Made by a program: the position numbers and the translations under genes. Positions 28,098-38,081 of a stretch of 64,000 bases of DNA are shown piece after piece (positions within the stretch are counted from its first letter, which is position 1; the number at the start of each line of letters is the position of its first letter). Below the pieces are notes generated by a model, which was given only the letters and a program-made list of their open reading frames with translations, was not told where the DNA came from and did not search any database. The DNA lies in NCBI RefSeq assembly GCF_024346975.1, contig NZ_AP024885.1, positions 1,178,001 through 1,242,000 on the forward strand, in the 5' to 3' direction. The DNA comes from Vibrio neonatus (GTDB lineage Bacteria > Pseudomonadota > Gammaproteobacteria > Enterobacterales > Vibrionaceae).

Positions 28098-29867
28098 GTG
28101 ACTAAATCAATGGACAAAAAGTCGAGAACAAGCCTAAGGGTTTTGTTAGATATCTTACAGTTTGTGCGCCCATATCAATGGAAAGTGTTTGCCGCATTGG
28201 CTGCATTATTAATGACGTCAGGGCTTACTTTATCGGTCGGGCAAGGCGTACGACTGCTTATTGATGAAGGCTTTTCACAGCGTTCAATTCACGATCTTAA
28301 TTATGCGATTGGTTTTATTTTAGCGGTGACAGTGTGTATCTCTATTGGAACATTTTTTCGTTTCTATTTAGTGTCATCGGTGGGAGAGCGTGTCAGTGCC
28401 GATATTCGATTGGCGGTGTTTAATCACGTTATTACTCTGCATCCTAGCCACTTTGAAACTCACGGCAGTGGCGATATTATGTCGCGCATCACAACGGACA
28501 CCACATTACTCCAAAGTATTATCGGCTCTTCATTTTCTATGGCGATGCGCAGTGCATTGATGTGTATTGGCGCGATCGTGATGCTATTTGCCACCAACGT
28601 AAAGTTAACTCTGATTGTTTTAGCCTCCGTGCCCTTTATTTTGATTCCCATTTTGGTCTATGGACGAAAAGTACGAGCGCTTTCTCGACAAAGCCAAGAT
28701 TCAATGGCGGATGTAGGCAGTTATGCAGGTGAGGCGATTGAACACATTAAAACGGTGCAAAGCTTTAGTCGTGAAGCGCAGGAATTACACTCGTTTTCTG
28801 CTGAAGTTGAACGCGCTTATGAAATAGGACGTCAACGGGTGAAACAGCGCGCTATTTTGATTTCTGGCGTGATCGTTATTGTGTTTGGCGCTATCTCAGG
28901 CATGTTGTGGGTAGGGGGAAGCGATGTTATACACGGTGAGATTTCACCAGGTGAATTGGGTGCATTTGTGTTTTATGCGATTATGGTGGCCTCATCGACG
29001 GCCACTATTTCCGAAGTCTTTGGTGAATTGCAACGAGCAGCAGGAGCCACTGAGCGATTGCTGGAAATCCTGAATGTAAAAAGCCAAATTATCGCACCCA
29101 AGCAAGCCGTTTCTACCGCTAACCTTAGCGCCGAAATGTCTTTTCATCAGGTGTCATTTTATTATCCATCCCGCCCTGATATTCCAACGATTGATACACT
29201 CAATTTAACCGCGAAAGAAGGTAAGATTCTGGCATTAGTTGGTCCTTCTGGCGCAGGAAAAACCACGTTATTTGAACTTTTACTGCGCTTTTACGACCCG
29301 TTAAAGGGTGAGGTAACATTAGGTGGGCAAGATATTCGCCAGTTTGATCCTAAAGATCTGCGCAATAAGATGGCGCTCGTACCTCAGCAACCGGCATTAT
29401 TTAGCCAGGATGTGATGCACAACATTCGTTACGGCAATCCTGATGCCACTGATGAACAAGTAATAGAAGCGGCGAAAAAAGCGCATGCGCATGAGTTTAT
29501 TTGTAACCTTCCGCAAGGCTATCAAAGCCATTTGGGTGAAAAGGGCGTACGTCTATCTGGCGGACAAAGACAGCGCATTGCCATTGCTCGCGCCATTTTA
29601 AAAGATCCTATGATTTTGTTGCTTGATGAAGCTACCAGCGCCCTTGATAGTGAAAGCGAACACCATGTACAGCAAGCTCTTGAAGCACTTATGAAACACC
29701 GCACTACCATTATCATTGCGCACCGTTTATCAACGATTCAGCACGCTGACCAAATTGCTGTTTTAGATAAAGGAAAATTAGTCGATGTTGGCAATCACCA
29801 TAGCTTATTAAGCCGCTGTGAATTGTATCAACGTTTGGTTGAGTTGCAGTTTAAGCAGAAGGATTAG
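28098..29867 (+). CDS. ABC exporter, fused permease and ATPase
   Basis: A 589-residue half-transporter of the ABC-B (MsbA/MDR-like) type. An N-terminal six-helix membrane domain (about 30-310) precedes an ATPase with Walker A GPSGAGKT (382-389), signature LSGGQ (486-490) and Walker B ILLLDE (506-511). It would act as a homodimer. The substrate, lipid or drug, cannot be inferred. Start taken at GTG 28098, preceded by GAGGGAAGT; an ATG four codons on is possible. Confidence 0.88.
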   Translation: MTKSMDKKSRTSLRVLLDILQFVRPYQWKVFAALAALLMTSGLTLSVGQGVRLLIDEGFSQRSIHDLNYAIGFILAVTVCISIGTFFRFYLVSSVGERVSADIRLAVFNHVITLHPSHFETHGSGDIMSRITTDTTLLQSIIGSSFSMAMRSALMCIGAIVMLFATNVKLTLIVLASVPFILIPILVYGRKVRALSRQSQDSMADVGSYAGEAIEHIKTVQSFSREAQELHSFSAEVERAYEIGRQRVKQRAILISGVIVIVFGAISGMLWVGGSDVIHGEISPGELGAFVFYAIMVASSTATISEVFGELQRAAGATERLLEILNVKSQIIAPKQAVSTANLSAEMSFHQVSFYYPSRPDIPTIDTLNLTAKEGKILALVGPSGAGKTTLFELLLRFYDPLKGEVTLGGQDIRQFDPKDLRNKMALVPQQPALFSQDVMHNIRYGNPDATDEQVIEAAKKAHAHEFICNLPQGYQSHLGEKGVRLSGGQRQRIAIARAILKDPMILLLDEATSALDSESEHHVQQALEALMKHRTTIIIAHRLSTIQHADQIAVLDKGKLVDVGNHHSLLSRCELYQRLVELQFKQKD

Positions 29868-29989
29868 TGGGGATTGATGGATGATTTAGGTCATAGAACC
29901 TAAATATGTCGTAAATATTCAATTATTTTGCCGTTAATAGCACCATAATAGCGCTCATACTGAGCAATTTACTATCGGTTGAATCAAAC

Positions 29990-30418
29990 ATGATCAGAGA
30001 GTACCAAGCAAAGGATATTGAAGCCGTTCTCGATATTTGGCTTAAAGCATCAATACAAGCCCATGACTTTGTTGCAGCAGAATTTTGGCAATCCCAAGTC
30101 TCAAATATGCGCGACATCTATATCCCAGCATCAAAAACTTATGTATTTGAAAAAGAGGGCAATATTGTCGGTTTCTATTCGCTCTATCAGAATCTCTTAG
30201 CCGCAATTTTTGTTTCGCCTGATTATCAAGGTCAAGGATTTGGCAAGCAATTAATTTCTCACGCCAAAGAGCAGTGCTCCCAGTTGACTCTAAATGTCTA
30301 TAAAGAGAATCAAGCCGCTTACAGATTCTATCTTGCACAAGGTTTTGAGGTCGATAATGAACAGCTTTGTGAGCATACAGGCTGCGCTGAATATGCGATG
30401 AGTATGAACACAAAATAA
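29990..30418 (+). CDS. GNAT family N-acetyltransferase
   Basis: A 142-residue acetyltransferase. The acetyl-CoA pyrophosphate loop is seen in VSPDYQGQGFGKQLISHAK, followed by the conserved NQAAYRFYLAQGFE strand-helix. It resembles YjaB-type proteins in size and start (MIREYQAKDIEAVLDIWLKA). Substrate unknown. Confidence 0.87.
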   Translation: MIREYQAKDIEAVLDIWLKASIQAHDFVAAEFWQSQVSNMRDIYIPASKTYVFEKEGNIVGFYSLYQNLLAAIFVSPDYQGQGFGKQLISHAKEQCSQLTLNVYKENQAAYRFYLAQGFEVDNEQLCEHTGCAEYAMSMNTK

Positions 30419-30422
30419 ATTA

Positions 30423-30455
30423 GGGTAAATGTCAGCTAGCTAACATTTACCCTTG
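30423..30455. terminator. bidirectional terminator between GNAT and MerR-methyltransferase genes
   Basis: Ten-base arms GGGTAAATGT / ACATTTACCC with a self-complementary centre lie between the two convergent stops. Confidence 0.65.
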
Positions 30456-30458
30456 TGC

Positions 30459-31628
30459 TTAGCGACGCTTAGCAATAAACATCTGATAGCCAAATTCGCC
30501 TAAATAGTGCTTATAAATATCGATTTCAGCAAGAATATCGTTAATTGCGTTTGAATCTGGCATATGAGGTAGTAATTCATTAGCACGCTCTTTCAGAGGC
30601 AAGTAATAGTTCTGCCATGCGGCTTCACTTAATGGGAAATGCTCAATGATCTCATAGCCTGCGGCGTTAAATTGTTGCAATCTAGTCTCGATAGATTGCA
30701 TGTCTGGGTATTCTCCCTTGAAGAAGTTTTGCACCTCTATAGTGGGATCTGTAGTGCGCCAAACCAAATCACTGAGCATGATGATGCCATCTTCTTCTAG
30801 TAGTGATCGCCACTGCTTTAAGGCATTGTTTACGCCCATAATATAAGCGCTACCTTCTGCCCAAATAAGGTCGAAACTTTGCTCAGAAAAGGGCAGTTCG
30901 GTCATGCTGGCACACACAGGTACAATGCGAGAGGCTAGCCCATCTTGCTCAAAGCGTTCACTTAGGCGATCAAGTGCAGATTGCTCGTTATCTACCGTGG
31001 TGATGATAGCGTCAGTGTTATTGGCGAGTACCGTTGTGGCAAGCCCTTTACCTGAGCCTATTTCAAGCACTTTTGTACAGATTTTAGGGATGGTATTCAG
31101 CGCTTTTAGCGTTTCAGTTTCACTGCCAGGGCCCCAACGGTCGAGGGTTTCAAAGACTGTCATAAAGTCAGCCATATAATCTTGATGTTCGTTCATGTCT
31201 TTTGATAGCCATTTCAATCTAAGGGCTTCTTTTTCGTCAAAGCCTTGTTTCATTAACCAATCTAGATGCGCATCGGGTGCTATTTGGCTTATGTTTTCGT
31301 GCCATTGTTTGTGATTCTCTTCACCAAGAAGCGCAACCAATACTTTTCTAGAGTGCTGTTTTTGTTCAATCTCGTTATCCAATGCTTGTAAGCGGTTGAC
31401 CAGCAATGGACGGTCGATTTTGGCATCCAAGCAAGCTTTGCATTCTTTGAGCGTTAAACCCGCAGCCTGCAGAGTTTGTATAAGCAGCACTCGCTGAACG
31501 TCTTTGTCGGTATAGACGCGATAATCGTTGTCTAAACGCACTCCGTTTATCAGTTGCAGCTTTTCATAATAGAGTAGCGCTGAGCGTGACAAACCCACTT
31601 TGCGTGCTAATTCTGATATGCGGTACAT
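30459..31628 (-). CDS. MerR-family regulator fused to a SAM-dependent methyltransferase
   Basis: A 389-residue two-domain protein. Residues 1-75 are a MerR winged helix (MYRISELARKVGLSRSALLYYEK, then YRVYTDKDVQRVLLIQ), followed by a dimerisation helix. From about 180 to 330 is a class I methyltransferase with SAM motif I VLEIGSGKGLATTVLA and motif IV FDLIWAEGSAYIMG. Fusions of this kind may methylate a small molecule that also acts as inducer, but this is inference. It is divergent from an MFS efflux gene. A dyad ACTTAAACTATGAAGT (31645-31660) lies between a TTGACC and its start and is a candidate operator. Confidence 0.87.
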   Translation of the reverse strand: MYRISELARKVGLSRSALLYYEKLQLINGVRLDNDYRVYTDKDVQRVLLIQTLQAAGLTLKECKACLDAKIDRPLLVNRLQALDNEIEQKQHSRKVLVALLGEENHKQWHENISQIAPDAHLDWLMKQGFDEKEALRLKWLSKDMNEHQDYMADFMTVFETLDRWGPGSETETLKALNTIPKICTKVLEIGSGKGLATTVLANNTDAIITTVDNEQSALDRLSERFEQDGLASRIVPVCASMTELPFSEQSFDLIWAEGSAYIMGVNNALKQWRSLLEEDGIIMLSDLVWRTTDPTIEVQNFFKGEYPDMQSIETRLQQFNAAGYEIIEHFPLSEAAWQNYYLPLKERANELLPHMPDSNAINDILAEIDIYKHYLGEFGYQMFIAKRR

Positions 31629-31644
31629 ACAAATTCCTTGCTTA

Positions 31645-31674
31645 ACTTAAACTATGAAGTAATAGACAGGTCAA
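31645..31674 (-). promoter_or_regulatory. candidate MerR-type operator and promoter
   Basis: On the minus strand a TTGACC (31669-31674) is followed by the imperfect dyad ACTTCATAGTTTAAGT, where MerR-family regulators bind between over-spaced -35 and -10 boxes. The -10 is weak. Autoregulation is inferred only. Confidence 0.45.
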
Positions 31675-31790
31675 TACAAAATATAAGTTATGGCTGACAG
31701 ACATTGCAATAAATTGCTATCTGATTGAATATCAATCTTATAGTCTAGAGAATAAATGCGTAAGCAGTAAATGAAAAAGGATTTCACCCT

Positions 31791-32951
31791 ATGGATGGGA
31801 CTTCAAAGCGCAATTTAGCGGTATTGATGTACGTGTTGGTGTCATTAGGTGGCATTGTTGTTGACATTATTGTGCCGTCATTGCCCTCTATTCAAGTCGC
31901 TCTTGCCAGTAATGAAGCTCTGACTCAGTGGGCATTTTCAGCTGCGATATTGGGCTTTGGCGTGGGGCAAATAATCGCAGGGTTTGTAGTGGATGCTTTT
32001 GGCCGAAAAATGCCGATGTTGATGGGTTGCTTCGTTTTGATCTTAGCGCTTTTTATTTCCGCTATTGCGCCAAATATCGACATCTTAATTGGTTTGCGTT
32101 TATTGCAAGGCTTAGCCGTATCCTTTATCGCTGTAGGTGGAAGGGCGGCAATCAAGGATTTATTTGATGGAGAAGAGTATCTACGCGCGGTTAATTGGAT
32201 CACCATTTCGTTCGCATTAGGCTTAACTTTATCTCCGTTTATCGGTGGATATATCGATGCACACTTTGGTTGGAGCATGGTGTTTTACGCATTGACGGTG
32301 TGGGTTGCAATAGGCGCTGGGTTGTTGCTGTTTATGTTTACTGACACACACCGCAAAACGCGATTTAGCGCGCACTTTGTGACTCGAAGTTTTAGTGAAA
32401 TTGTCGGTAACGTGACCTTTCGGCGTGTCGCGCTGATTTGCGGAATTTTGTACAGTATTTTGCCTGCATTTAATACCGTAGCGCCATTTTTGATTCAAAC
32501 AACACTGGGCCATACACCCATATTTTACGGGCATATCGCGCTACTATTAGGTGCAAGTTGGCTGGTGGGCAATATTGCGAACAGATTCTTTTTTAAAGTG
32601 CCTGCGGAGAAAAAGATTCGTCTGTCGATGCTTCTATCATTAGTTTCTGTGGCATGTGGTTTGTTCTATCAAACCGTGTTTGGGCTTAATTTACTGGCTT
32701 TGGTAATACCCGTCGCCTTAGTTGTGATAGCTTTGGGCGTATTATTTCCTTTGTGTTTAGGGAAAGCGCTTGCCCCGTTCACCCACTTAGCTGGGATTGC
32801 CAATGCACTCGTATTTTCAGCGTGCTGGCTGTGTACGGCACTGGTCTCGTTTTTAGCTTCAGGGCTTTCTAGCATAAGCGCGATACCGTTATTGCTGATG
32901 TACGCCATATTGCTCTCTATGGTCGCGCTTATATTTAGATTTAAACGATGA
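31791..32951 (+). CDS. MFS transporter, Bcr/CflA-type drug efflux
   Basis: A 386-residue protein with about twelve membrane helices. The first loop between helices 2 and 3 holds GFVVDAFGRKMPMLMG (MFS motif A variant), and helix 4 has RLLQGLAVSFIAVGGRAAIKD, both typical of Bcr/CflA proton-driven drug exporters. It is divergent from the MerR-methyltransferase gene, 162 bases away, which may regulate it. The substrate is unknown. Confidence 0.87.
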   Translation: MDGTSKRNLAVLMYVLVSLGGIVVDIIVPSLPSIQVALASNEALTQWAFSAAILGFGVGQIIAGFVVDAFGRKMPMLMGCFVLILALFISAIAPNIDILIGLRLLQGLAVSFIAVGGRAAIKDLFDGEEYLRAVNWITISFALGLTLSPFIGGYIDAHFGWSMVFYALTVWVAIGAGLLLFMFTDTHRKTRFSAHFVTRSFSEIVGNVTFRRVALICGILYSILPAFNTVAPFLIQTTLGHTPIFYGHIALLLGASWLVGNIANRFFFKVPAEKKIRLSMLLSLVSVACGLFYQTVFGLNLLALVIPVALVVIALGVLFPLCLGKALAPFTHLAGIANALVFSACWLCTALVSFLASGLSSISAIPLLLMYAILLSMVALIFRFKR

Positions 32952-32993
32952 TGTAAACTGGCGCCGCAGAATTTAGGTATTGCCGGCGCTGTT

Positions 32994-33740
32994 TTAGAAG
33001 GTATGACTATAGGAGAGTATCACTTTCTTATCTGAGCCGTAGTCATTGTCTGATACGAGCGCCAGCAAGCTAATGCTGTCTTTCTTAGTGAAGTTATAGC
33101 CAGTTCCTGCCCCCATCCAATAACCAAAATAATCATCCGAACCGATAGATGCGCCGGCAAAAGCCATAGCAGTAAATTTGTCATTGATAGGCTTTAAGGA
33201 AAACGCTCCGACATAGCCACCGGTGCTGTCGCTAGGGTGTAGTACAAAGGGGTTGTTGGGATCATAGAACTCATCATGTTCATTTAACGGTCGTTCACCA
33301 TCGGTGTAGTTAAATCCGGCCATGGGGAATATTTGCCAGCCCGCAGGTTCAATTCCAAATACCGACAAAGGTAAAAAGGTGCCGACACTGTAATTATTAA
33401 AGTTCGAACCGTCACTGTATTCACTGTGACCAAAGTTAAAGTTCACGATACCGATATCAAATAGCCAAGATCCGCCCACGCTCCACTCCTGAGTATCGGG
33501 GTGGTAGCGCGCATTAATTTTTTGCGCTTCACTTAAACCCAGAGAGCCCGATATAGAATAACCGGCTTTTTCAGATTCAAAATTGTAATCAGCCGCAACG
33601 CCCAACTTGGTAACAATGCGGGTAGGATCGTCGGCATTTTTGTTTTCATTGTCGTAGATGTCTCTTTTTTGCTCGGCGAAAGCAGCAGACGAAATCACAC
33701 TGGCACAAAGTAAGGTTAAACAAGCAACATGTTTTGGCAT
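32994..33740 (-). CDS. predicted outer-membrane beta-barrel protein
   Basis: The protein of 248 residues starts at the ATG 33740 (MPKHVACLTLLCASVISSAAFAEQ), giving a signal peptide cleaved after AFA; the longer frame begins at a TTG with no signal-peptide logic. The mature part alternates hydrophobic and polar residues in short strands and ends in SYSHTF, with terminal Phe as in many outer-membrane barrels. I do not recognise the family; it resembles uncharacterised Vibrio outer-membrane proteins. Monocistronic. Confidence 0.72.
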   Translation of the reverse strand: MPKHVACLTLLCASVISSAAFAEQKRDIYDNENKNADDPTRIVTKLGVAADYNFESEKAGYSISGSLGLSEAQKINARYHPDTQEWSVGGSWLFDIGIVNFNFGHSEYSDGSNFNNYSVGTFLPLSVFGIEPAGWQIFPMAGFNYTDGERPLNEHDEFYDPNNPFVLHPSDSTGGYVGAFSLKPINDKFTAMAFAGASIGSDDYFGYWMGAGTGYNFTKKDSISLLALVSDNDYGSDKKVILSYSHTF

Positions 33741-33998
33741 TAACAACGACACTCCAATGAATAATAGAGACAATTTATGAACGATAGAACATAGTACCTA
33801 ATATGCATCTGGTTAACTATTTGTTGAGGTGATATTTTTTGTAAGCGGAGCTTATGGGAAAGGTAGGGGGATTGAAGTTCTTAAAGCGTTTGACGGATAA
33901 TATTCGTATAATGCTTCGTTCTTATGCCCTCCGCTTATACACTAAGGTATTCGTTAGTGTCTGGTTATTAGGTAGTAGCAATTTATTAGGTAGTAATA

Positions 33999-34223
33999 AT
34001 GCAAATATCACGTATAAAAGTTGATGCTCTGATTTGCCCTCTATGCGGGAAAGGGAACTCTTGTGGTAACCAAGGTGATAAATCGAAAACCTGCTGGTGC
34101 GCCGACACTGCGATAACATTTCCAAAAGGGTTGTTAGCTCAGATCCCCGAGCGCTTACAAGGCAAAGCCTGTATTTGCAAGTCGTGTGTGAATAAGTTCC
34201 ACCAAGATTTGGCTAGCGCATAA
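33999..34223 (+). CDS. cysteine-rich CWC family protein
   Basis: A 74-residue protein with eight Cys: CPLC (13-16), C22, CWC (32-34) and CICKSC (58-63). This is the pattern of the cysteine-rich CWC family, probably metal-binding, with no known function. Start ATG at 33999 follows AGGTAGTAAT. Confidence 0.85.
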   Translation: MQISRIKVDALICPLCGKGNSCGNQGDKSKTCWCADTAITFPKGLLAQIPERLQGKACICKSCVNKFHQDLASA

Positions 34224-34245
34224 TCTCGGCTCAACTGACAATCAA

Positions 34246-34287
34246 AAAAGCCCTATACGTGAATAATATCAACATGATAGGGCTTTT
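34246..34287. terminator. terminator between CWC gene and yciU
   Basis: An eleven-base stem AAAAGCCCTAT / ATAGGGCTTTT with a 20-base loop, flanked by A and T runs, lies between convergent genes. Confidence 0.75.
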
Positions 34288-34312
34288 ATGTCATTTAGAA
34301 ACACAAGTGATC

Positions 34313-34633
34313 TTAGTCGCGCTTCCATAAAATATGACAGAATTTGTGCTCAGGATCGCGAGAGACCAGCATACGTGCAAATACGTCATCTAGCACATCG
34401 TCCGTTTCATTCACCAGACCGATTTTGATTTCAGCATAGGTTTCTTTATCCACCTCAAATCCGACATGTGATGCCCAGTCGTCTCCGGTTTCTACTAGCT
34501 CTGCTGCGCCACGGTCTTCAAATTGCAGTGTAAATAAAGCAACGTCTGCTGCTTCAAGGTTGTCAGGAGCCATTTCTAGAAAAATGTCGTAAGCAGCGTC
34601 GATGGTATCATCAAAGGATAAGAGTTCAGTCAT
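34313..34633 (-). CDS. yciU: DUF440 / putative dsDNA-mimic protein YciU
   Basis: A 106-residue, strongly acidic protein (ELLSFDDTIDAAYDIFLEMA, DDVLDDVFARMLVSRD, FCHILWKRD) of the HI1450/YciU family. Its negative charge pattern is thought to mimic double-stranded DNA, and the Haemophilus protein binds HU. It follows polB on the same strand, with a 59-base gap. Confidence 0.9.
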   Translation of the reverse strand: MTELLSFDDTIDAAYDIFLEMAPDNLEAADVALFTLQFEDRGAAELVETGDDWASHVGFEVDKETYAEIKIGLVNETDDVLDDVFARMLVSRDPEHKFCHILWKRD

Positions 34634-34692
34634 TGGATTCCCTTAGCGGTCTCTTAAATTGTTGAGGCGATTGTACTCGCAATTTGTTGCAA

Positions 34693-37095
34693 TTAGAACA
34701 GGCCAATCTGCGGCGCATTAATATCATCAAATTTGAGGCCAACAAAAGGTAAAATGGCATCGGCGATGGGCTTAACTTGCTTTTCAATATAGTGCTCGTA
34801 ATCATAAGCACTGCGCACAAATTCGATGGGTTCTGGGCCACTGCGGGTCATCACATACGCAATTCGACCCCGGTTTTGATATTGCAAAGGACGTCCGAGC
34901 TGTTGATTGATTTCATCAGCTAAACGTGCGGCGCGTACTTGTGGTGGTATGTTCTTTTGGTAGTCATTGAGCTTTCTGCGCAGACGTTTACGGTAGACAA
35001 GCTTGTCGTCTAACGCGCCAGATTCCACTTGGGCAACGGTATCTAAAATGAACTGAGTGGGATCTTGCCCATCAAAAATAAGCTCATATAGGCGGGCTTG
35101 AAAACTTTGCGCCAGTTCTGTCCAGTCGCTACGCGCACTTTCTAAACCTTTAAAAACGATGCGTGAATCATTTTGGGTTTTGATCAAGCCTGCGTAACGT
35201 TTCTTGGAACCTGTCTCTGAGCCTCTAATCGTAGGCATAAAGAAGCGATTAAAGTGAGTTTCGTATTCTAACTCAAGTAGGGAAGTGAGTTGGTATTGCT
35301 CAGCAAGGTGCTGCTTCCACCAAGCGTTAATGTGCGCGGTCAGGGCGTGACCCACTTCATTGGCTTGCTGGGCACTGCATTCGCCTTTTAACGAGACAAA
35401 GGTAGAGTCAGTATCACCGTAGATGACCTCATAGCCTTGTTCTTCAATCAGCTTACGGGTGGTCTTCATAATTTCGTGACCGCGTAACGTAATTGAGGAA
35501 GCCAAGCGCGTGTCAAAGAAGCGACAACCGGAAGAGCCTAATACCCCATAAAATGAATTCATGATGATTTTAATGGCTTGTGAAAACGCCACTTCTTTCT
35601 CTTTTTTAGCTTGATCACGGGCGTGCCACAACTCTTCGATTAAGTTGGGCAGATAATGTTTACTGCGGTGAAACTGCGCCTTTCGAAAACCGGGCACGGC
35701 TTGATCTGCTTGATTGCCAATCTCTAGCTGCAGACCTTCAATGAGTCCCATAGGATCAATGAGGAAACTACGAATGATGGCCGGATACAGGCTTTTAAAA
35801 TCCAGCACTAACACCGAGTCATACAATCCCGGTTTTGAGTCCATGACAAAGCCGCCGGGGCTGGCAATCCAATCATTAGGCATTAAATTTGGCGCAACAT
35901 AGCCACCTCGGTGTAAACGAGGCAGATACAAATTAGAAAAAGCCGCCACACTGCCACCGACTCTATCAAGGGACAAGCCCGTTAGTTTACTGCGCTGAAT
36001 TAGGTAATCGAGTAGGTGGGTTTTGTGAAAGATCTTGTTGACCAGTACACAATCTTGCAGGTTGTATTTTGCCAAAGAGAGCTTGTCATGGTGGAACATG
36101 TCATTGATCTCTTGCATGCGGTCATGCACGTTATGGATGGCTTTGCCTTGCTGTAATAACTCTTGAGAAACAGACTCCAACGACCAAGAATCAAACGAAT
36201 ACGTCGCCGATTTAAGGCCATCGATACCATCAACCACCACACGTCCGGGGATGGTAATAAAACCTTGCTGGCTTTGATTCGATTGTCGGTAGTAGCAATT
36301 TTGTTTGCCTCGCCCCAAATTAAGACGGATCTTGTGTTGTTCGGCTCGCTGCACCAATAGACGCATATCAAAGCCGATGACATTCCAACCGATAATAATG
36401 TCAGGATCAAACTGCACAAACCAATCAATGAGCGCACGAAGCAGAGCGTTTTCATTTTCCACCCACTGAATGGGCGTCTCATCACTTGGCTGAGGTTCAC
36501 CTATCATGATCACGCGGCTGTCCATGATGGAATCTAAACCAATGGAGTACAGCACGCCTTTAGCAGAACACTCAATATCAAGAGAAACCACCGATAGATT
36601 CGGCATGTAGTTTTTGGTGGCGCGACATTGAGCATTGGAAATTTTTAAGTAGCCGTTTGCAGGTGTCTCCTGACCACTGACTTCGATTTGCCCTTGAATA
36701 AACCGCTCCATGAGATAGCGATCAACCAATCTTATATCAGGCTCATAGATAGCAATGCCATTATCAAGCAGTGCGCGCTCAAAATTCATTGCGTATTTAC
36801 GGGTTGGGAAATAACAGGCGCTAACGGGGTTTAACTGAAAGGTTTTTAAAGGTAGCGGTTTGGTTTGTAAGGGAATTTTAAGCTGATTGGCTAATTGCTC
36901 TACCTGTGCTTGCTGTGTGCTTTCAATAAAATATACCGATTTTTGATCAGGAATTTGAACCAATACAGGCCCTATATCCGTAGAAATCCACAGTTCGATA
37001 ATACTCGAAGTGCCGAGATCTTTACTTTGACGGGTTAAGATAAATCCTGAACGCAATATACAAACCTTTTTGCTACTCTTACAAGTAGCCATCAT
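34693..37095 (-). CDS. polB: DNA polymerase II
   Basis: An 800-residue B-family polymerase, SOS-inducible in E. coli and used in lesion bypass and fork restart. The exonuclease site is seen in SLDIECS (171-177) and YNLQDC; polymerase motif A is DFKSLYP (432-438), motif B KIIMNSFYGVLG (509-520), motif C YGDTDS (559-564). The first 12 residues (MMATCKSSKKVC) have no match to E. coli PolB, which begins close to the SGFILTR segment, so the real start may be slightly downstream. No clear LexA box was found just upstream. Confidence 0.94.
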   Translation of the reverse strand: MMATCKSSKKVCILRSGFILTRQSKDLGTSSIIELWISTDIGPVLVQIPDQKSVYFIESTQQAQVEQLANQLKIPLQTKPLPLKTFQLNPVSACYFPTRKYAMNFERALLDNGIAIYEPDIRLVDRYLMERFIQGQIEVSGQETPANGYLKISNAQCRATKNYMPNLSVVSLDIECSAKGVLYSIGLDSIMDSRVIMIGEPQPSDETPIQWVENENALLRALIDWFVQFDPDIIIGWNVIGFDMRLLVQRAEQHKIRLNLGRGKQNCYYRQSNQSQQGFITIPGRVVVDGIDGLKSATYSFDSWSLESVSQELLQQGKAIHNVHDRMQEINDMFHHDKLSLAKYNLQDCVLVNKIFHKTHLLDYLIQRSKLTGLSLDRVGGSVAAFSNLYLPRLHRGGYVAPNLMPNDWIASPGGFVMDSKPGLYDSVLVLDFKSLYPAIIRSFLIDPMGLIEGLQLEIGNQADQAVPGFRKAQFHRSKHYLPNLIEELWHARDQAKKEKEVAFSQAIKIIMNSFYGVLGSSGCRFFDTRLASSITLRGHEIMKTTRKLIEEQGYEVIYGDTDSTFVSLKGECSAQQANEVGHALTAHINAWWKQHLAEQYQLTSLLELEYETHFNRFFMPTIRGSETGSKKRYAGLIKTQNDSRIVFKGLESARSDWTELAQSFQARLYELIFDGQDPTQFILDTVAQVESGALDDKLVYRKRLRRKLNDYQKNIPPQVRAARLADEINQQLGRPLQYQNRGRIAYVMTRSGPEPIEFVRSAYDYEHYIEKQVKPIADAILPFVGLKFDDINAPQIGLF

Positions 37096-37436
37096 AACAA
37101 ACCCTTGCTGAGCTGTTTATATGAATTTAAATATGATTTTAGGTAAATTTATAGTCACCTTGGGGCTTAGCGTAAAAGGAGAGAAGAGCAGCAATTTGAG
37201 TTGTAAAATCTTGATTTAAACTGGTTGCATATATGAAATGCGGTATAAAATTTAATCGAATAAGCATATTATTGCACGACTGTGTCATAGTAATTGCACT
37301 AAAATATTGTAATATCGTAAATACTAAGCATATTTGGATGTCGTAAACTACGCCAATAACGTAGAATAACGGTCGCGTGTTATGATGACTTCATGACGAT
37401 CTATGCAGCCAAGAATTAGAGTGTGGAGATACAAGT
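37096..37436. other. 341-bp divergent promoter region polB / uvrY
   Basis: No gene. A TATGAT at 37381-37386 could be the -10 of uvrY. AGAGTGTGGAGATACAAG places a GGAG eight bases before the TTG start of uvrY. Confidence 0.4.
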
Positions 37437-38081
37437 TTGATAAATGTTTTCCTTGTAGATGATCATGAGCTTGTACGCACAGGGATAAGACGTATTATCG
37501 AAGACGTCCGTGGTATGAATGTAGCAGGGGAAGCTGAAAGTGGTGAAGATTCTATAAAATGGTGCCGCAATAATCATGTTGATGTGATCCTTATGGACAT
37601 GAATATGCCGGGCATCGGTGGCCTTGAGGCAACCAAAAAAATATTGCGTTTTAACCCTGATATAAAAATCATTGTGTTGACCGTACATACTGAAAACCCA
37701 TTTCCAACTAAGGTGATGCAAGCTGGCGCGTCTGGCTATCTGACCAAAGGTGCTGGGCCAGATGAAATGGTGAATGCAATTCGTATGGTGAACAGCGGTC
37801 AACGCTATATTTCACCTGAAATCGCACAACAAATGGCGCTTAGCCAAGTTTCAAGTTCTTCTGATAACCCTTTTAAAGATCTCTCCGAGCGTGAACTTCA
37901 AATCATGCTAATGATCACTAAAGGGCAAAAAGTGACTGATATTTCTGAACAACTGAGCCTAAGTCCTAAAACGGTGAACAGTTACCGTTATAGACTGTTC
38001 AACAAGCTCGATATCAGTGGCGATGTAGAACTGACACACTTAGCCATTCGTCACGGAATGTTGGATGCAGAGACGCTGTAG
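37437..38081 (+). CDS. uvrY: response regulator UvrY/VarA (GacA family)
   Basis: A 214-residue two-component regulator: receiver domain with acidic pocket D8-D9 and phosphorylated D54 (VILMDMNMPG), T-K switch residues (VLTVHT, K105 region LTKGAG), then a LuxR-type HTH (LSERELQIMLMITKGQKV, LSPKTVNSYRYRL). In vibrios this protein, VarA, is activated by VarS and drives the Csr small RNAs that control virulence, metabolism and quorum sensing. It starts with TTG at 37437, supported by GGAG; E. coli UvrY has the same N-terminus. The stop is directly followed by the uvrC GTG. Confidence 0.94.
   Translation: MINVFLVDDHELVRTGIRRIIEDVRGMNVAGEAESGEDSIKWCRNNHVDVILMDMNMPGIGGLEATKKILRFNPDIKIIVLTVHTENPFPTKVMQAGASGYLTKGAGPDEMVNAIRMVNSGQRYISPEIAQQMALSQVSSSSDNPFKDLSERELQIMLMITKGQKVTDISEQLSLSPKTVNSYRYRLFNKLDISGDVELTHLAIRHGMLDAETL

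Noticed and set aside
36000..36500. 166-residue minus-strand ORF within polB
   Set aside because: Frame-shifted reading of the polB exonuclease domain; the polB frame is intact throughout.
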